Assembly (NCBI RefSeq): GCF_030248535.1
Contig: NZ_JAHGAJ010000014.1
Span: 124,001 to 188,000 of the forward strand
From: Vibrio sp. D404a
Lineage (GTDB): Bacteria > Pseudomonadota > Gammaproteobacteria > Enterobacterales > Vibrionaceae
Direction of reading: 5' to 3'
DNA length: 64,000 nt
Shown here: positions 1 to 9,388 of the stretch, in pieces
Position numbering within the stretch: the first letter of the stretch is position 1
Layout: each line of letters opens with the position of its first letter
Program-made: the position numbers and the translations under genes
Notes under the pieces: generated by a model
What the model saw: the letters and a program-made list of their open reading frames with translations, nothing else
What the model was told of the DNA's origin: nothing
Databases searched by the model: none

Positions 1-44
1 GGTAATTTGGCTTAAACCAATAATGATAAACTTTATGCGGATCT

Positions 45-428
45 TTACGCTTGATAGAGCTCGAGAGGTAAGCCATCAGGGTCTGCGAAAAAAGTAAACT
101 CTCGACCGGTAAATTCATCTACGCGAACCGGTTCTACCTCAATTCCTTGTTTTTCTAAATAGCTCTTCACTTGTTGAACATCCTCAACACAAAATGCCAA
201 ATGTCGTAACCCCTGAGCTTCTGGAAAACTCGGTCTCTCTGGCGAATTTGGAAAACTGAATAACTCAATTTGAGCGCCATTAGGTAGGGCTAAGTCGAGC
301 TTGTAAGATTGGCGTGTCTCACGATAGTTCTCTGCAATTACCTCAAGCTTTAAAACCTCGGTGTAGAAGTGCTTTGAAACCTCGTAGTTTGAACAGATGA
401 TGGCAGCGTGGTGAATTCCTTTCAGCAT
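45..428 (-). CDS. VOC family protein, YaeR/GloA2-like
   Basis: The 127-residue product is a single vicinal-oxygen-chelate domain of the glyoxalase I/YaeR size class. The expected metal-ligand regions are visible: HHAAI near the N-terminus, LRHLAF in the middle and PLELYQ at the C-terminus. Such proteins bind a divalent metal and act on small cytosolic substrates; the substrate here cannot be read from sequence. Its ATG shares one base with the stop codon of the upstream LysR gene (TAATG), so the two are probably translationally coupled. The family call is firm, but lactoylglutathione lyase activity is only a guess. Confidence 0.85.
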   Translation of the reverse strand: MLKGIHHAAIICSNYEVSKHFYTEVLKLEVIAENYRETRQSYKLDLALPNGAQIELFSFPNSPERPSFPEAQGLRHLAFCVEDVQQVKSYLEKQGIEVEPVRVDEFTGREFTFFADPDGLPLELYQA

Positions 429-1360
429 TATTTGATCTCTCCTGCCAACTTATCGCTCAAGTGTTCCATCGCATAGTCAATAAACACTCTTAAACGCGCG
501 GGCATGTATTTGGTCTGCGCAAACTGCATCGCGATAGCGCCGTGATAGTTACTTTTAATTGTCCAGTCGTCGAGTACTTGAACTACGCTTCCTTCCGCGA
601 GCGCATCCTGAATCACGAAGTCGTGAAAGATTCCGATGCCAAGGCCTTCTTTGACACCCTTTAGTCGCATTTGAGAGTGATTGACGGCATAGCGACCGCT
701 GACAGGAACGGTGTGGAATTCATCGTCTTTAAGAAAATCCCAAATGTGGTCTTTGTCCGTTTCAGCAAGGTAAAGACAGTCATGCTGGCTAAGATCAGTC
801 GGGTGGGAAGGGGTTCCCTTGTTCGTAAGGTAATCTGGGCTAGCACACAGCACTAGGTTGGTTTTTCCTAGCTCTTTGAGCACTAAGCTCTCATCGGGCT
901 TGTCGGTGAGGCGAAACGCGATATCAATCCCTTGACGCAGAATATCGATGTCACCATCGGCTGCACGCAGCTTGAGTTGGATCTCTGGGTATTGATTAAG
1001 GAACGGCACCACAAATGGCTGCAATACTGAGTTTAGAAACGCTTCTGGCGCAGCCACCGTCAATGAGCCTGAAGGCTCTGTATGATCCGAGGTTGAAAGT
1101 TCAACCGCTTGTTGCGCCGCGTTGATCATCACCACACTTTGGTCATACACCAATTGGCCGGCCTGCGTAATGATGAGGCTTCGCGTGGTTCGTTCAAACA
1201 ACTTCACTGACAGCGCTTTTTCCAAACGGGTGATGAGCTTACTCAGCGCCGATGGTGTCACACCAAGCTGCTTGGCTGCGGCGGTAAAGCTGCCCTCATT
1301 CACCACCAAAATAAAGGAGGCAAGATCAGGAAGTAGGGCTATCAGTTTTGGGTTGATCAT
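428..1360 (-). CDS. LysR family transcriptional regulator
   Basis: The 310-residue protein has an N-terminal winged helix-turn-helix (roughly residues 10-65, containing GSFTAAAKQLGVTPSALSKL) and a C-terminal periplasmic-binding-protein-like effector domain. It belongs to the large group of one-component DNA-binding regulators. It is transcribed away from an MFS transporter gene and overlaps the start of the glyoxalase-like gene downstream by one base. By the usual LysR logic, the divergent transporter at 1601 is the most likely target. The effector is unknown. Confidence 0.9.
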   Translation of the reverse strand: MINPKLIALLPDLASFILVVNEGSFTAAAKQLGVTPSALSKLITRLEKALSVKLFERTTRSLIITQAGQLVYDQSVVMINAAQQAVELSTSDHTEPSGSLTVAAPEAFLNSVLQPFVVPFLNQYPEIQLKLRAADGDIDILRQGIDIAFRLTDKPDESLVLKELGKTNLVLCASPDYLTNKGTPSHPTDLSQHDCLYLAETDKDHIWDFLKDDEFHTVPVSGRYAVNHSQMRLKGVKEGLGIGIFHDFVIQDALAEGSVVQVLDDWTIKSNYHGAIAMQFAQTKYMPARLRVFIDYAMEHLSDKLAGEIK

Positions 1361-1600
1361 AACGTTGGGTACTCGGCCAGTGGGCTGATATTTCTAGAAA
1401 TCGACAGTCAGCATCATACGTCAAACTCCATTCAATATTAAGCGTAGTGTTTTGTGTGGTTTGCACCATTTTAATGCAGTCAAACAAGCAGGAGATTCTG
1501 TCTTTTATAAAAATTACTGTGTGGTCTGTATTTATACAACTTAATCCATATACTGGCTGAATAATAATCGTCAAATCAGTTGGTTAATAAAGGGATTTCT
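1361..1600. other. divergent intergenic region, LysR / MFS
   Basis: This 240-base AT-rich gap between two divergently transcribed genes must hold the promoters of both. I could not single out a convincing operator. A ribosome binding site (AAAGGG) lies just before the ATG at 1601. Confidence 0.4.
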
Positions 1601-2845
1601 ATGGATAAATCAGAAAGCTTATTTCAAAAGCAGCGCGTAAAACGTTTTAATTTCTCAATATGGACGGTACTGACTGGGACGCTACTCGCCCGAACGAGCT
1701 ACTTTATGGCATGGCCTTTTCTGATTGTCTTTCTCTATGAAGATTATGGTGCATCCGCGATTGAGGTCGGCACTATGTTGGCGGCTTCTGCTGTCGTTGG
1801 TGCTGGTACCGGGCTCTATTCTGGTTACCTATCGGACAAACTGGGTCGAAAGTGGGTGATGGTGTTTGGTAGTTGGATTGCCGCAATATCTTACTCAGGT
1901 ATCGCACTCGCAAGTGAGTTGTGGCAGTTCTATGTGTTGATCATGATGACAGGTTTAATGCGCCCGATGATAGAAGCACCCGCAAAAGCTGTGATAGGGG
2001 ACAACCTAGATGACAAGAAAGACCGAGAACTGGCACTCAACATTCGTTACTTTCTACTGAACTTAGGCGGTGCTCTTGGGCCATTAATTGGTATTACCTT
2101 AGCGCTCGCACAACCACAAAACTTGTTCTTTGTGGCTGGTGGTACCTATGTCGTTTACGGATTTTGGCTGTTACTTGGAATCGAGCGTAAGGGGACTTTC
2201 ATTAAGCCCGACCCTTCCCAGTTGCCGAACTTTACCGCGACCCTAAATGTCATTCGTAAAGACAATATCTTTGTTAAGTTGATGGTCGCAAACTTCATTA
2301 TGATGTTTGTCTATGCGCAGGTTGAGTCGTCTATTCCTCAGGTCATCGTGCGTTCATCGATTACAGACGCAGCACAGTTAATCGCTGGTCTGGTTTTGGT
2401 CAATACTCTCACCATTATTGTCTTTCAGTTTCCGATGCTCAAATGGCTCGAGCATGTGCCTCTGTTTGTGAGAACTCGAATCGGTATGTTCTTGATGGCT
2501 ATTGCACAAATTGGCTTCTTGTTTACGCCAAATGATTGGCCGTTAGGTTGGGGAATTGCTTGTTTTATATTAAGTTTAGGGGAGGTGATTGCTTTCCCAA
2601 CCCTTAATGTACAAATTGATAGAATGGCGCCTCCTCATTTAAGGGGCTCTTATTTCGGTGCCGCTGCCCTTTACTCACTTGGTTTTGCGATTGCGCCTCT
2701 GATTGGCGGTGTAGTGATAGAGGTGCTCAGCGCGGATTGGTTATTTGTACTCTGTTTCATCCTATGTTTGGCGATGATTTGGTTGTATTGGTTGGCAGAG
2801 CACACAGAAGACACTGTTGAAAGAGAGCCGATTACCCAGAGCTAA
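1601..2845 (+). CDS. MFS transporter
   Basis: This 414-residue integral membrane protein has about 12 hydrophobic segments and the major-facilitator loop signature between helices 2 and 3 (GYLSDKLGRKWVM). It should be an inner-membrane proton-coupled carrier, perhaps a drug or metabolite exporter; the substrate is not evident. I chose the ATG at 1601 over an upstream TTG at 1580 because AAAGGG sits at the right distance from the ATG. It is divergent from the LysR gene at 428-1360 and is followed after 52 bases by an XRE regulator. Confidence 0.88.
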   Translation: MDKSESLFQKQRVKRFNFSIWTVLTGTLLARTSYFMAWPFLIVFLYEDYGASAIEVGTMLAASAVVGAGTGLYSGYLSDKLGRKWVMVFGSWIAAISYSGIALASELWQFYVLIMMTGLMRPMIEAPAKAVIGDNLDDKKDRELALNIRYFLLNLGGALGPLIGITLALAQPQNLFFVAGGTYVVYGFWLLLGIERKGTFIKPDPSQLPNFTATLNVIRKDNIFVKLMVANFIMMFVYAQVESSIPQVIVRSSITDAAQLIAGLVLVNTLTIIVFQFPMLKWLEHVPLFVRTRIGMFLMAIAQIGFLFTPNDWPLGWGIACFILSLGEVIAFPTLNVQIDRMAPPHLRGSYFGAAALYSLGFAIAPLIGGVVIEVLSADWLFVLCFILCLAMIWLYWLAEHTEDTVEREPITQS

Positions 2846-2897
2846 CAAGTGAGCCTTGGGAGTTAAGCGTCCGATAATAACCAAGGCAGCGTGAGTT

Positions 2898-3710
2898 ATG
2901 GATAAATTGAATTTTGCACAAGAGTTAAAGCGTCTGCGCGAAGAGAAGGCGCTGTCTCAAGAAGAGATGGCTGATATTTTGGCAACCTCTCATCGGGCAT
3001 TCTCGGGTGTGAACCAAGTGATGGTCAGCCAGTGGGAGCGTGGAAAAACGCTACCCAGTTTTGTTCGACGCCTTGGGATTGCGAGCTTCTTTCAGCGAGA
3101 GTACCAATTCTCGGTGGATGAGATGGTCCATGTAAAAGCGGCCACCAAACTGATGGAGACGCGCTTCAACATTGATATAGGGTACGATTATCACATCACC
3201 AGTGTAGAAGCGACGGACTTTAGTGCTTTGTCTGGGGAGCGCACAAAGTCGATTCAAAACATGCACCAGAAGCTCTACGGACATGACTTTATTCAGGTAT
3301 CTCGACAACTTGGGGTGGAACTCGAGAACATGAAGGCGCTCAGTTTTCTATACAATGGCGTTATCATCGGTCACGTTATCTATGATAGTGCTTCTCACCT
3401 GTTATGCAGTCTGGCTGCGGTCAGTGTTACTATTCGTCGTAAAATCTTTGATTACTTAGCAGAGCAATTCACAGGTACAGAATTTCGATTCCCAACGATC
3501 GATCCAGCAATGTGCCAGTTTCTTTATGATCTCTATTTCGAACCATACACGACGAAACTGGGCATGCTGTTCTTCAAGGCTGAGATCTGTAAGGTCGTCA
3601 GCAATCCTTTTTCTCAGAACATTCAAAACAAACACGATATCTATTTTAAATATTTAAGATACCAAGATCTTAAGCAGAAAAAGAAAAGCGTCGAGTTTGT
3701 AATAACTTAG
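2898..3710 (+). CDS. XRE family transcriptional regulator
   Basis: The 270-residue protein starts with a Cro/C1-type helix-turn-helix (about residues 5-60: LKRLREEKALSQEEMADIL, then MVSQWERGKTLPS). The remaining 200 residues form a domain I do not recognise with confidence; parts resemble GNAT-like folds (FLYNGVIIGHVIYD), but no acetyl-CoA loop is obvious. It follows the MFS gene on the same strand, so co-transcription is possible. It is convergent with the EAL gene, with only 13 bases between stops. Confidence 0.8.
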   Translation: MDKLNFAQELKRLREEKALSQEEMADILATSHRAFSGVNQVMVSQWERGKTLPSFVRRLGIASFFQREYQFSVDEMVHVKAATKLMETRFNIDIGYDYHITSVEATDFSALSGERTKSIQNMHQKLYGHDFIQVSRQLGVELENMKALSFLYNGVIIGHVIYDSASHLLCSLAAVSVTIRRKIFDYLAEQFTGTEFRFPTIDPAMCQFLYDLYFEPYTTKLGMLFFKAEICKVVSNPFSQNIQNKHDIYFKYLRYQDLKQKKKSVEFVIT

Positions 3711-3723
3711 CACCTATCCTCTC

Positions 3724-4473
3724 CTACATAATAAGCATCAGATCGGGCAGGGCAACGGGCTTGCTATAAAGGAACCCTTGGTAGCTATCAAACCCAAGTT
3801 GTTGAACTCGGCTTCGAGTGGTGTTGTCCTCAACGCCCTCGGCAACGGTCGCAATGCCTCGCTTTTGACAGTATTCAATCACAGTTTCGATAAGTGATGA
3901 TGCTTCGCTCTCAGGCTTATTGATCAAGGAACGATCGAATTTAACCTCGTCGATGTTTAGCGTCTGGATCTTATCGATATCTGAATAACCCACGCCGAAG
4001 TCATCAATGGAAATCTTAATGCCCAGTGCTTTATAGTTTTCAACTTGAGAAGCGAGTGATGCGCAGAGTTCGTCATTTTCACTTAACTCAAATGTCAGTT
4101 GTTTGGCTGGAAACGAGCTGTTCCAAAGCATCTCTCTCACTCTGGCAATGTTATCTGGGTTGGCCAGTACCTGCTTGCTGATGTTTACTGCAAGGTTCAA
4201 AGAGGGCGAAACTGCTCTTATTTCAGTGAGTGCTTGTTCTAATACGTTAAAGAAGATGGTTTCTTCATAGCCAAGCGCAAAAGCACGATCAATGAATGTA
4301 CCGGGTGCAAACACGCCGTGCTCAGGGATATCTAATCGGAAAAGCGCTTCAACACCAACCACATCTGTATTGTCAGTGCTATCGTCAGAGTTCGCTTTTA
4401 CTTTTGGTTGGTAAAAACAGGTGTGCCACTCATTGGCGAAAGCTTCCTTGATCAATTGGTCAGATAAGTTCAT
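3724..4473 (-). CDS. EAL domain protein, probable c-di-GMP phosphodiesterase
   Basis: The 249-residue protein is a stand-alone EAL domain without a sensor or transmembrane part. The catalytic signature looks intact: GVEALFR, the Asn in NISK, the Glu in FELSEND, the DDFG pair, the Lys in DEVKFD, the Glu in VAEGVED and a Gln-Gly near the C-terminus (YQGFLYSKP). It should hydrolyse cyclic di-GMP in the cytosol. No partner gene is adjacent. A diguanylate cyclase is encoded about 19 kb away at 23282-25450 but need not be linked. Confidence 0.88.
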   Translation of the reverse strand: MNLSDQLIKEAFANEWHTCFYQPKVKANSDDSTDNTDVVGVEALFRLDIPEHGVFAPGTFIDRAFALGYEETIFFNVLEQALTEIRAVSPSLNLAVNISKQVLANPDNIARVREMLWNSSFPAKQLTFELSENDELCASLASQVENYKALGIKISIDDFGVGYSDIDKIQTLNIDEVKFDRSLINKPESEASSLIETVIEYCQKRGIATVAEGVEDNTTRSRVQQLGFDSYQGFLYSKPVALPDLMLIM

Positions 4474-4842
4474 TGGTCAGTGCGCTCATTGGTTAAGGGA
4501 GGCGCATTGTGCAGGGATATGCGTCTAGTCACTATATCGTTTTTCGGGAAAATTTTTTAATTCGACATAATTCGAACTATTAACGCTTAGACTAGCGCTT
4601 TGACGCTCTTTTTCTAATCAGGTTGAACACTGAATTGTGACTCTCTTCATAGTTAACGCATTTGATTCATGCCTCAGGTTCATTAATGTTTTTCCAACTA
4701 GAGGGATAATCGCCACGGGGATGTTCTACTAGAATATAGGCATTAGTTTTACAGTGTAAATGGCCGCCACGACGCCGTTTATACTTCCCCTATAAATAAG
4801 CAGCCAAGGTGCTGTGAATAATAACTAGGAAGGAATTAGACA
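4474..4842. other. intergenic region upstream of kbl
   Basis: This 369-base gap lies between the divergent EAL and kbl genes. It contains a short A/T-rich stretch, a direct repeat of ATTCGA near 4560-4575 and the kbl ribosome binding site (AGGAAGGA, about 4828-4835). I see no glycine riboswitch, although the downstream operon makes glycine. No ORF with coding character was found. Confidence 0.4.
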
Positions 4843-6036
4843 ATGTCTTCTGCATTCTACCAACAGATTGAAAAACAAATTGAAGAAGTAAAGGCTGAAG
4901 GTCTTTACAAGTCTGAGCGTGTTATCACTTCTCAACAGCAAGCAGCTGTTAAGATCTCTACAGGCGAAGAAGTACTAAACTTTTGTGCAAACAACTACTT
5001 AGGTCTTGCGAACCACCCTGCGCTTATCGAAGCGGGTAAAGCGGGTATGGATGAGAACGGTTTTGGTATGGCGTCTGTACGTTTCATCTGTGGTACTCAA
5101 GACATCCATAAAGAGCTAGAAACAAAGCTTTCTACATTCCTAGGTAAAGAAGACACTATTCTTTACACCTCTTGTTTCGATGCGAACACAGGTCTGTTCG
5201 AAACTATCCTAGGCAAAGAAGATGCAATCATTTCTGATGCGCTAAACCACGCTTCTATCATCGATGGTGTTCGTCTATGTAAAGCAATGCGTTTCCGCTA
5301 CGCGAACAACAACATGGAAGAGCTAGAGCAGCAACTTATCGCTGCTAAAGAAGCGGGCGCTCGCCACACACTTATCGTAACTGACGGTGTGTTCTCAATG
5401 GACGGCGTAGTCGCGAACCTTCCAGCTATCTGTGACCTAGCAGATAAGTACGATGCACTTGTAATGGTTGATGATTCTCACGCTGTGGGCTTCATGGGCG
5501 AAAACGGCGCTGGTACTCACGAGTTCCACAACGTTGTTGACCGTATCGACATCATCACAGGTACGCTAGGTAAAGCAATGGGTGGCGCTTCAGGCGGTTA
5601 CACGTCTGGTAAGAAAGAAGTGATCGACTGGCTACGTCAGCGTTCTCGTCCATACCTATTCTCTAACTCAGTTGCTCCAGCGATCGTTAACGCGTCTATC
5701 CGTGTTCTTGATCTTCTAAAAGAGAGCGGCGAGCTTCGCGACCGTCTATGGGAAAATGCTGCACACTTCCGTACTCGCATGGAAGATGCAGGCTTCACAA
5801 TGGGTGGTGCTGACCACGCAATCATTCCAATCATGCTTGGTGATGCAAAAGTAGCGGCTGAATTCGCAGAGCGCGCTCTAGAGAAAGGCATCTACGTTGT
5901 TGGTTTCTCTTTCCCTGTTGTACCAAAAGGCCAAGCGCGTATCCGTACGCAAATGTCTGCTGCACACTCACGTGAGCAACTTGACCGCGCTATCGATGCA
6001 TTCATCGAAGTGGGTAAAGACATGGAAATCATCTAA
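4843..6036 (+). CDS. kbl: glycine C-acetyltransferase (2-amino-3-ketobutyrate CoA ligase)
   Basis: This 397-residue PLP enzyme cleaves 2-amino-3-oxobutanoate with CoA to glycine and acetyl-CoA, the second step of threonine degradation. It has the alpha-oxoamine synthase layout: [18 protein letters not shown] and the PLP lysine in GTLGKAMGG at about residue 244. Length matches E. coli Kbl. AGGAAGGA lies 7 bases before the ATG. It is followed after 83 bases by tdh, the enzyme that makes its unstable substrate. Codon use here and in tdh is biased and regular, as in well-expressed genes. Confidence 0.97.
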   Translation: MSSAFYQQIEKQIEEVKAEGLYKSERVITSQQQAAVKISTGEEVLNFCANNYLGLANHPALIEAGKAGMDENGFGMASVRFICGTQDIHKELETKLSTFLGKEDTILYTSCFDANTGLFETILGKEDAIISDALNHASIIDGVRLCKAMRFRYANNNMEELEQQLIAAKEAGARHTLIVTDGVFSMDGVVANLPAICDLADKYDALVMVDDSHAVGFMGENGAGTHEFHNVVDRIDIITGTLGKAMGGASGGYTSGKKEVIDWLRQRSRPYLFSNSVAPAIVNASIRVLDLLKESGELRDRLWENAAHFRTRMEDAGFTMGGADHAIIPIMLGDAKVAAEFAERALEKGIYVVGFSFPVVPKGQARIRTQMSAAHSREQLDRAIDAFIEVGKDMEII

Positions 6037-6080
6037 TTCTGACGTTTTACTCAGAATATAGATAACGCAATATTTTTGAT

Positions 6081-6103
6081 TCTCGCCTTATAGTTAGGCG
6101 AGA
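6081..6103 (+). other. intercistronic hairpin between kbl and tdh
   Basis: TCTCGCCT and AGGCGAGA form a perfect 8-base stem with a 7-base loop in the 83-base gap between the two genes. No T-run follows, so it is more likely an mRNA-stability or processing element than a terminator. It ends 17 bases before the tdh ATG, with the ribosome binding region after it. Confidence 0.55.
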
Positions 6104-6119
6104 TGAACTAGGTAACATT

Positions 6120-7151
6120 ATGAAAATTAAAGCACTTTCTAAGCTTAAGCCTGAAGAAGGCATTTGGATGACCGAGGTTGAAAAACCTGAAATGGGTCAT
6201 AATGATCTTCTTATCCGTATTAAGAAAACCGCAATCTGTGGTACAGACGTACACATCTACAACTGGGATGAGTGGTCACAAAACACAATTCCGGTACCTA
6301 TGGTTGTAGGTCATGAATACGTGGGTGAAGTTGTTGGCATCGGCCAAGAAGTTCGTGGTTTTGAAATCGGCGATCGTGTATCGGGCGAAGGTCACATCAC
6401 ATGTGGTCACTGTCGTAACTGTCGTGGCGGCCGTACTCACCTATGTCGTAACACTACAGGTGTTGGCGTAAACCGCACTGGTGCGTTCTCTGAGTACCTA
6501 GTCATCCCAGCATTCAACGCATTCAAAATCCCAGCAGAAATCTCTGACGATCTCGCATCAATCTTTGACCCGTTTGGTAACGCAGTACACACAGCGCTAT
6601 CTTTCGACCTAGTAGGTGAAGACGTTCTGATCACTGGCGCTGGTCCAATCGGCATCATGGCAGCAGCAGTTGCTAAACACGTTGGCGCACGTCACGTAGT
6701 GATCACAGACGTAAACGAATACCGCCTAGACCTTGCTAAGAAAATGGGCGTAACGCGCGCAGTAAACGTGATGGAAGAGAAGCTAGAAGACGTAATGGCT
6801 GATCTAGGCATGACTGAAGGCTTCGATGTAGGTCTAGAAATGTCTGGCGTACCATCTGCGTTCAACAGCATGCTGACTAACATGAACCACGGCGGTAAGA
6901 TTTCTCTACTAGGTATTCCACCATCAGACATGGCAGTAGACTGGAACCAAGTAATCTTTAAAGGCTTGGTTATCAAAGGTATCTACGGTCGTGAGATGTT
7001 CGAAACTTGGTACAAGATGGCTTCACTAATCCAGTCTGGCCTAGATCTAACACCAATCATCACTCACCACTACAAAGTGGACGACTTCCAAGCTGGCTTC
7101 GACATGATGCGCTCTGGTATGTCTGGTAAGGTTATCCTTGATTGGGAATAA
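6120..7151 (+). CDS. tdh: L-threonine 3-dehydrogenase
   Basis: The 343-residue zinc-dependent medium-chain dehydrogenase oxidises L-threonine to 2-amino-3-oxobutanoate with NAD. Visible hallmarks are the catalytic zinc site ([22 protein letters not shown]), the four-cysteine structural zinc loop ([15 protein letters not shown]) and the nucleotide-binding GAGPIG. Length and motifs match E. coli Tdh. It is the second gene of the kbl-tdh operon and ends 25 bases before a strong terminator. Confidence 0.97.
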   Translation: MKIKALSKLKPEEGIWMTEVEKPEMGHNDLLIRIKKTAICGTDVHIYNWDEWSQNTIPVPMVVGHEYVGEVVGIGQEVRGFEIGDRVSGEGHITCGHCRNCRGGRTHLCRNTTGVGVNRTGAFSEYLVIPAFNAFKIPAEISDDLASIFDPFGNAVHTALSFDLVGEDVLITGAGPIGIMAAAVAKHVGARHVVITDVNEYRLDLAKKMGVTRAVNVMEEKLEDVMADLGMTEGFDVGLEMSGVPSAFNSMLTNMNHGGKISLLGIPPSDMAVDWNQVIFKGLVIKGIYGREMFETWYKMASLIQSGLDLTPIITHHYKVDDFQAGFDMMRSGMSGKVILDWE

Positions 7152-7175
7152 TCTTAACTGATTGAAAATATTAAG

Positions 7176-7206
7176 AAAGGCGACGGTGAAAACTGTCGCC
7201 TTTTTT
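7176..7206 (+). terminator. rho-independent terminator of kbl-tdh
   Basis: AAAGGCGAC and GTCGCCTTT form a GC-rich stem followed by a run of six T residues. It sits just after the tdh stop codon. Confidence 0.88.
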
Positions 7207-7341
7207 GTGTCTATGTCACTTTAAAAACACCAACCCTCAAAAAACCCGCGTGTCGCCTAATGGCTATTTTCTGTATGGGTACTCTCTAAAATATCTCGTG
7301 AATCATGTACACAATACCAATGACTAACGAAGAGAGGGCCC

Positions 7342-8186
7342 ATGGCTTGTAAATCACTTGCAGTAATAATGAGTGGATTATTATTAACGTCTACTGTTGC
7401 GATTGCTAATGAAGAAAGTAATCAAACAGCAGATCAGGCTGCAAAGGAACTTGCAAACCCAAATACGGCTTACGCTAGTCTCAATTTAAAACTCCAATAT
7501 TCATCGGGTTATGACGGTGGAGGGGACAGTTTTTCCACGGTCTTACAACCGACTCTGCCTTTCCCATTAGCGAACGGTGGCAAGGTGATATTTCGTCCTG
7601 CGCTATCGTACATGCAGAATGATTTCTATACCGAGTCAATGTCTGGTTCGACGCATCGGAATCAGTCAGGCGTCAGTGATATCTCCTTTGACTTAGCTTA
7701 CGCACCTAAGTTGGAAGGTGGCACTATTGCTGCGTTTGGTGTGTTTTCATCCTTGCCGACAGGTAGAAGCGATTTAACATCGGATCAATGGGCGATTGGC
7801 CCTGAGTTAATGTACGGCAAGGCCAGTGGTGAAAGGGTTGTCGGTGTGTTTCCTCACCATCTATATGGCATAACGGGGGATGGGGCGGATAATTTAAATA
7901 CTCGAATCAACAAACATCAGCGCAGTTGTTCTGGGTGGAGATATTGGAAGGCGGTTGGACCGTTGGCTCAGCTCCGACACTCTCTTACGATTGGAACAAA
8001 GATCAGGCAGAGATTCCATTAAACATCAGTGTCAGCAAAACAACTGTTTTGAATGGTCGTCCTTGGAAGTTTGGTATTGAAGCGAACTACTATATTGAGA
8101 AAGATGAGGAGACACGTCCTGATTTTATGTTGAGCTTTAACATCAGCCCAGTAGTAGAAAACAAGTTGGCTTTTTTGTTTGACTAG
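7342..8186 (+). pseudogene. frameshifted outer-membrane transporter-like protein
   Basis: Two overlapping frames together encode one protein of about 280 residues. It has a signal peptide (MACKSLAVIMSGLLLTSTVAIA), beta-strand-like alternation and a C-terminus typical of transporter or porin-like outer-membrane proteins. The first frame is good to about 7910 and the second resumes with TSAQLFWVEILEGGW and runs to 8186. Restoring one base, most simply a C in AAC(C)AAAC near 7911-7914, joins them as NTRINQTSAQLFW. This is either a real inactivating deletion or a sequencing error at a CC pair. The left frame alone would end at 8022 with an unrelated tail. Substrate is unknown. Confidence 0.8.
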
Positions 8187-8232
8187 ATTCAAAAGCATGG
8201 TCTAGGTGTTAGGAAAGAACTGGTTCAGATAA

Positions 8233-8258
8233 TGGGATGAAGCTTGATTCTCATCCCA
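8233..8258. terminator. weak hairpin between convergent genes
   Basis: TGGGATGA and TCATCCCA form an 8-base stem with a 10-base loop, between the frameshifted membrane protein gene and the small-protein cluster facing it. The trailing sequence is only moderately T-rich, so terminator function is tentative. Confidence 0.4.
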
Positions 8259-8280
8259 ATCTTATTTGGTATTCTCGCTA

Positions 8281-8433
8281 TTAGGCAAACGCTAGCCACA
8301 AAACGAGCAATGGTATACAAAGTAATAGAAATATAGTTGGGTTTAATAATGGTTTGTCCCATCCAAGTCTTTCGATATCTCTAGATGTCAAATCTAAGTC
8401 GATATTTTCACAGTATCTATTTAATTCACTCAT
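8281..8433 (-). CDS. small membrane protein, 50 residues
   Basis: This short gene encodes an N-terminal polar segment (MSELNRYCENIDLDLTSRD) followed by a single hydrophobic helix (PTIFLLLCIPLLVLWLAFA) that ends at the C-terminus. A TAAGGG ribosome binding site sits about 9 bases before the ATG. It is the last of three consecutive minus-strand genes, with the 34-residue and 125-residue proteins upstream. No family is recognised. A single-pass, tail-anchored inner-membrane protein is the simplest reading. Confidence 0.6.
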   Translation of the reverse strand: MSELNRYCENIDLDLTSRDIERLGWDKPLLNPTIFLLLCIPLLVLWLAFA

Positions 8434-8522
8434 AGTTAATTACCCTTAGACTATTATAGAAGGTGATCTATAAACTAGATTGTTGGCTATAAGGTATATA
8501 TTTATATTTAAGGTTTAATGTT

Positions 8523-8627
8523 CTATTCAAGGAAATTAACCAATGCATATAGGAAGTAGATGAAAATAGTCACAATGAATAACCATGCTCCAAGATCCTT
8601 TTTTACTTGCTCAATAAAATTTCTCAT
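8523..8627 (-). CDS. very small membrane protein, 34 residues
   Basis: The product has a charged start (MRNFIEQVKKDLGAW) and one hydrophobic helix (LFIVTIFIYFLYALVNFL). Its start overlaps the end of the 125-residue gene by 17 bases, which suggests translational coupling. AGGA lies about 11 bases upstream of the ATG, a rather long spacing. No family is recognised. Its first residues, MRN, resemble the start of the upstream gene, but this is too short to mean homology. Confidence 0.5.
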   Translation of the reverse strand: MRNFIEQVKKDLGAWLFIVTIFIYFLYALVNFLE

Positions 8628-8988
8628 TTCTATGTAATCCTATTAACTTGTTTTTTCTTCCTACAGGGTTTGGACGGTTCTTCCTACTACTTATAAAGAG
8701 AGCTAAGGGAGAGGATCTCACAATCTCCTGCCTTGATTTTTCAAGCTCTTGAAGCATTTGGCAGTGGTCGGTTTGGAAGGGGTTGTTAAAAGTTTTTTTG
8801 TTGTATCCAAACTCATTGGTCTGGTAGCAAATGAACCACTCATGGCTTTCAAAACAAGAGACGACGATACCCATGTCATAGAACTCTAGGAGCCCATTTG
8901 TATCAATAGATATATTTTGTGCTCGAATAATATAGTAGACGTAGTCACCCTCATTTAACTTCGTTGATTTTACTTTCCAATTTCTCAT
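8611..8988 (-). CDS. hypothetical protein, 125 residues
   Basis: This soluble-looking protein has no signal peptide or membrane helix. The N-terminal half suggests a small beta-rich domain (GDYVYYIIRAQNI, LEFYDMGIVVSCFESHEWFICY) and the C-terminus is basic (SSRKNRPNPVGRKNK). It is the first gene of a minus-strand cluster with two tiny membrane proteins. Base composition is AT-rich compared with flanking housekeeping genes, consistent with acquired DNA. I do not recognise a family. Confidence 0.55.
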   Translation of the reverse strand: MRNWKVKSTKLNEGDYVYYIIRAQNISIDTNGLLEFYDMGIVVSCFESHEWFICYQTNEFGYNKKTFNNPFQTDHCQMLQELEKSRQEIVRSSPLALFISSRKNRPNPVGRKNKLIGLHRNEKFY

Positions 8989-9338
8989 TTATATTAACCA
9001 GAATAACGTTCATCATTGTAGATAGGTACATTTAGCACTAATAATTAAAGTTGGAATATGAGCTAAATGTAGTGTTTTAATTATCTATAACACTTTTGAT
9101 TAGTGTTCTTGTAAACAAGGCAAATATTATATAAGTAAATGACTTATATCAATGTAATTACTGTGTGTATTAATTTAACGCTTGTTCAGTTTGTTTGAAT
9201 GTTTACCTATGATTTTGGAATAAAGAGATAAAGTCTGATTGTATTTTTTAAAGAGAATCGAATTTAATTTGGTTGGACATTGAGGATAGATTTTTTGTAG
9301 GGAAGGGGGAAGGGGAAGAAAAGTGCTCTCACTAAATC
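8989..9338. other. AT-rich gene-free stretch
   Basis: This 350-base region is very AT-rich and contains no ORF with a ribosome binding site. It probably carries the promoter of the minus-strand gene ending at 8988. An inverted-repeat-like patch, AACACTTTTGATTAGTGTT, lies near 9090-9108. A purine-rich G run (GGGAAGGGGGAAGGGGAAG) lies at about 9300-9318. No recognised element. Confidence 0.4.
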
Positions 9339-9369
9339 AAACGCCTCAGGATTGCCTCTGAGGCGTTTT
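9339..9369. terminator. bidirectional hairpin terminator
   Basis: AAACGCCTCAG and CTGAGGCGTTT form a perfect 11-base stem, followed by TTTTATAT on the plus strand. It lies 20 bases beyond the stop of the minus-strand PepSY gene and probably terminates it. Confidence 0.75.
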
Positions 9370-9388
9370 ATATCGATGAGCAAGAAAG

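Noticed and set aside
4474..4842. Glycine or threonine riboswitch before kbl
   Set aside because: I looked for the conserved glycine-aptamer core and saw none; only weak short hairpins are present.
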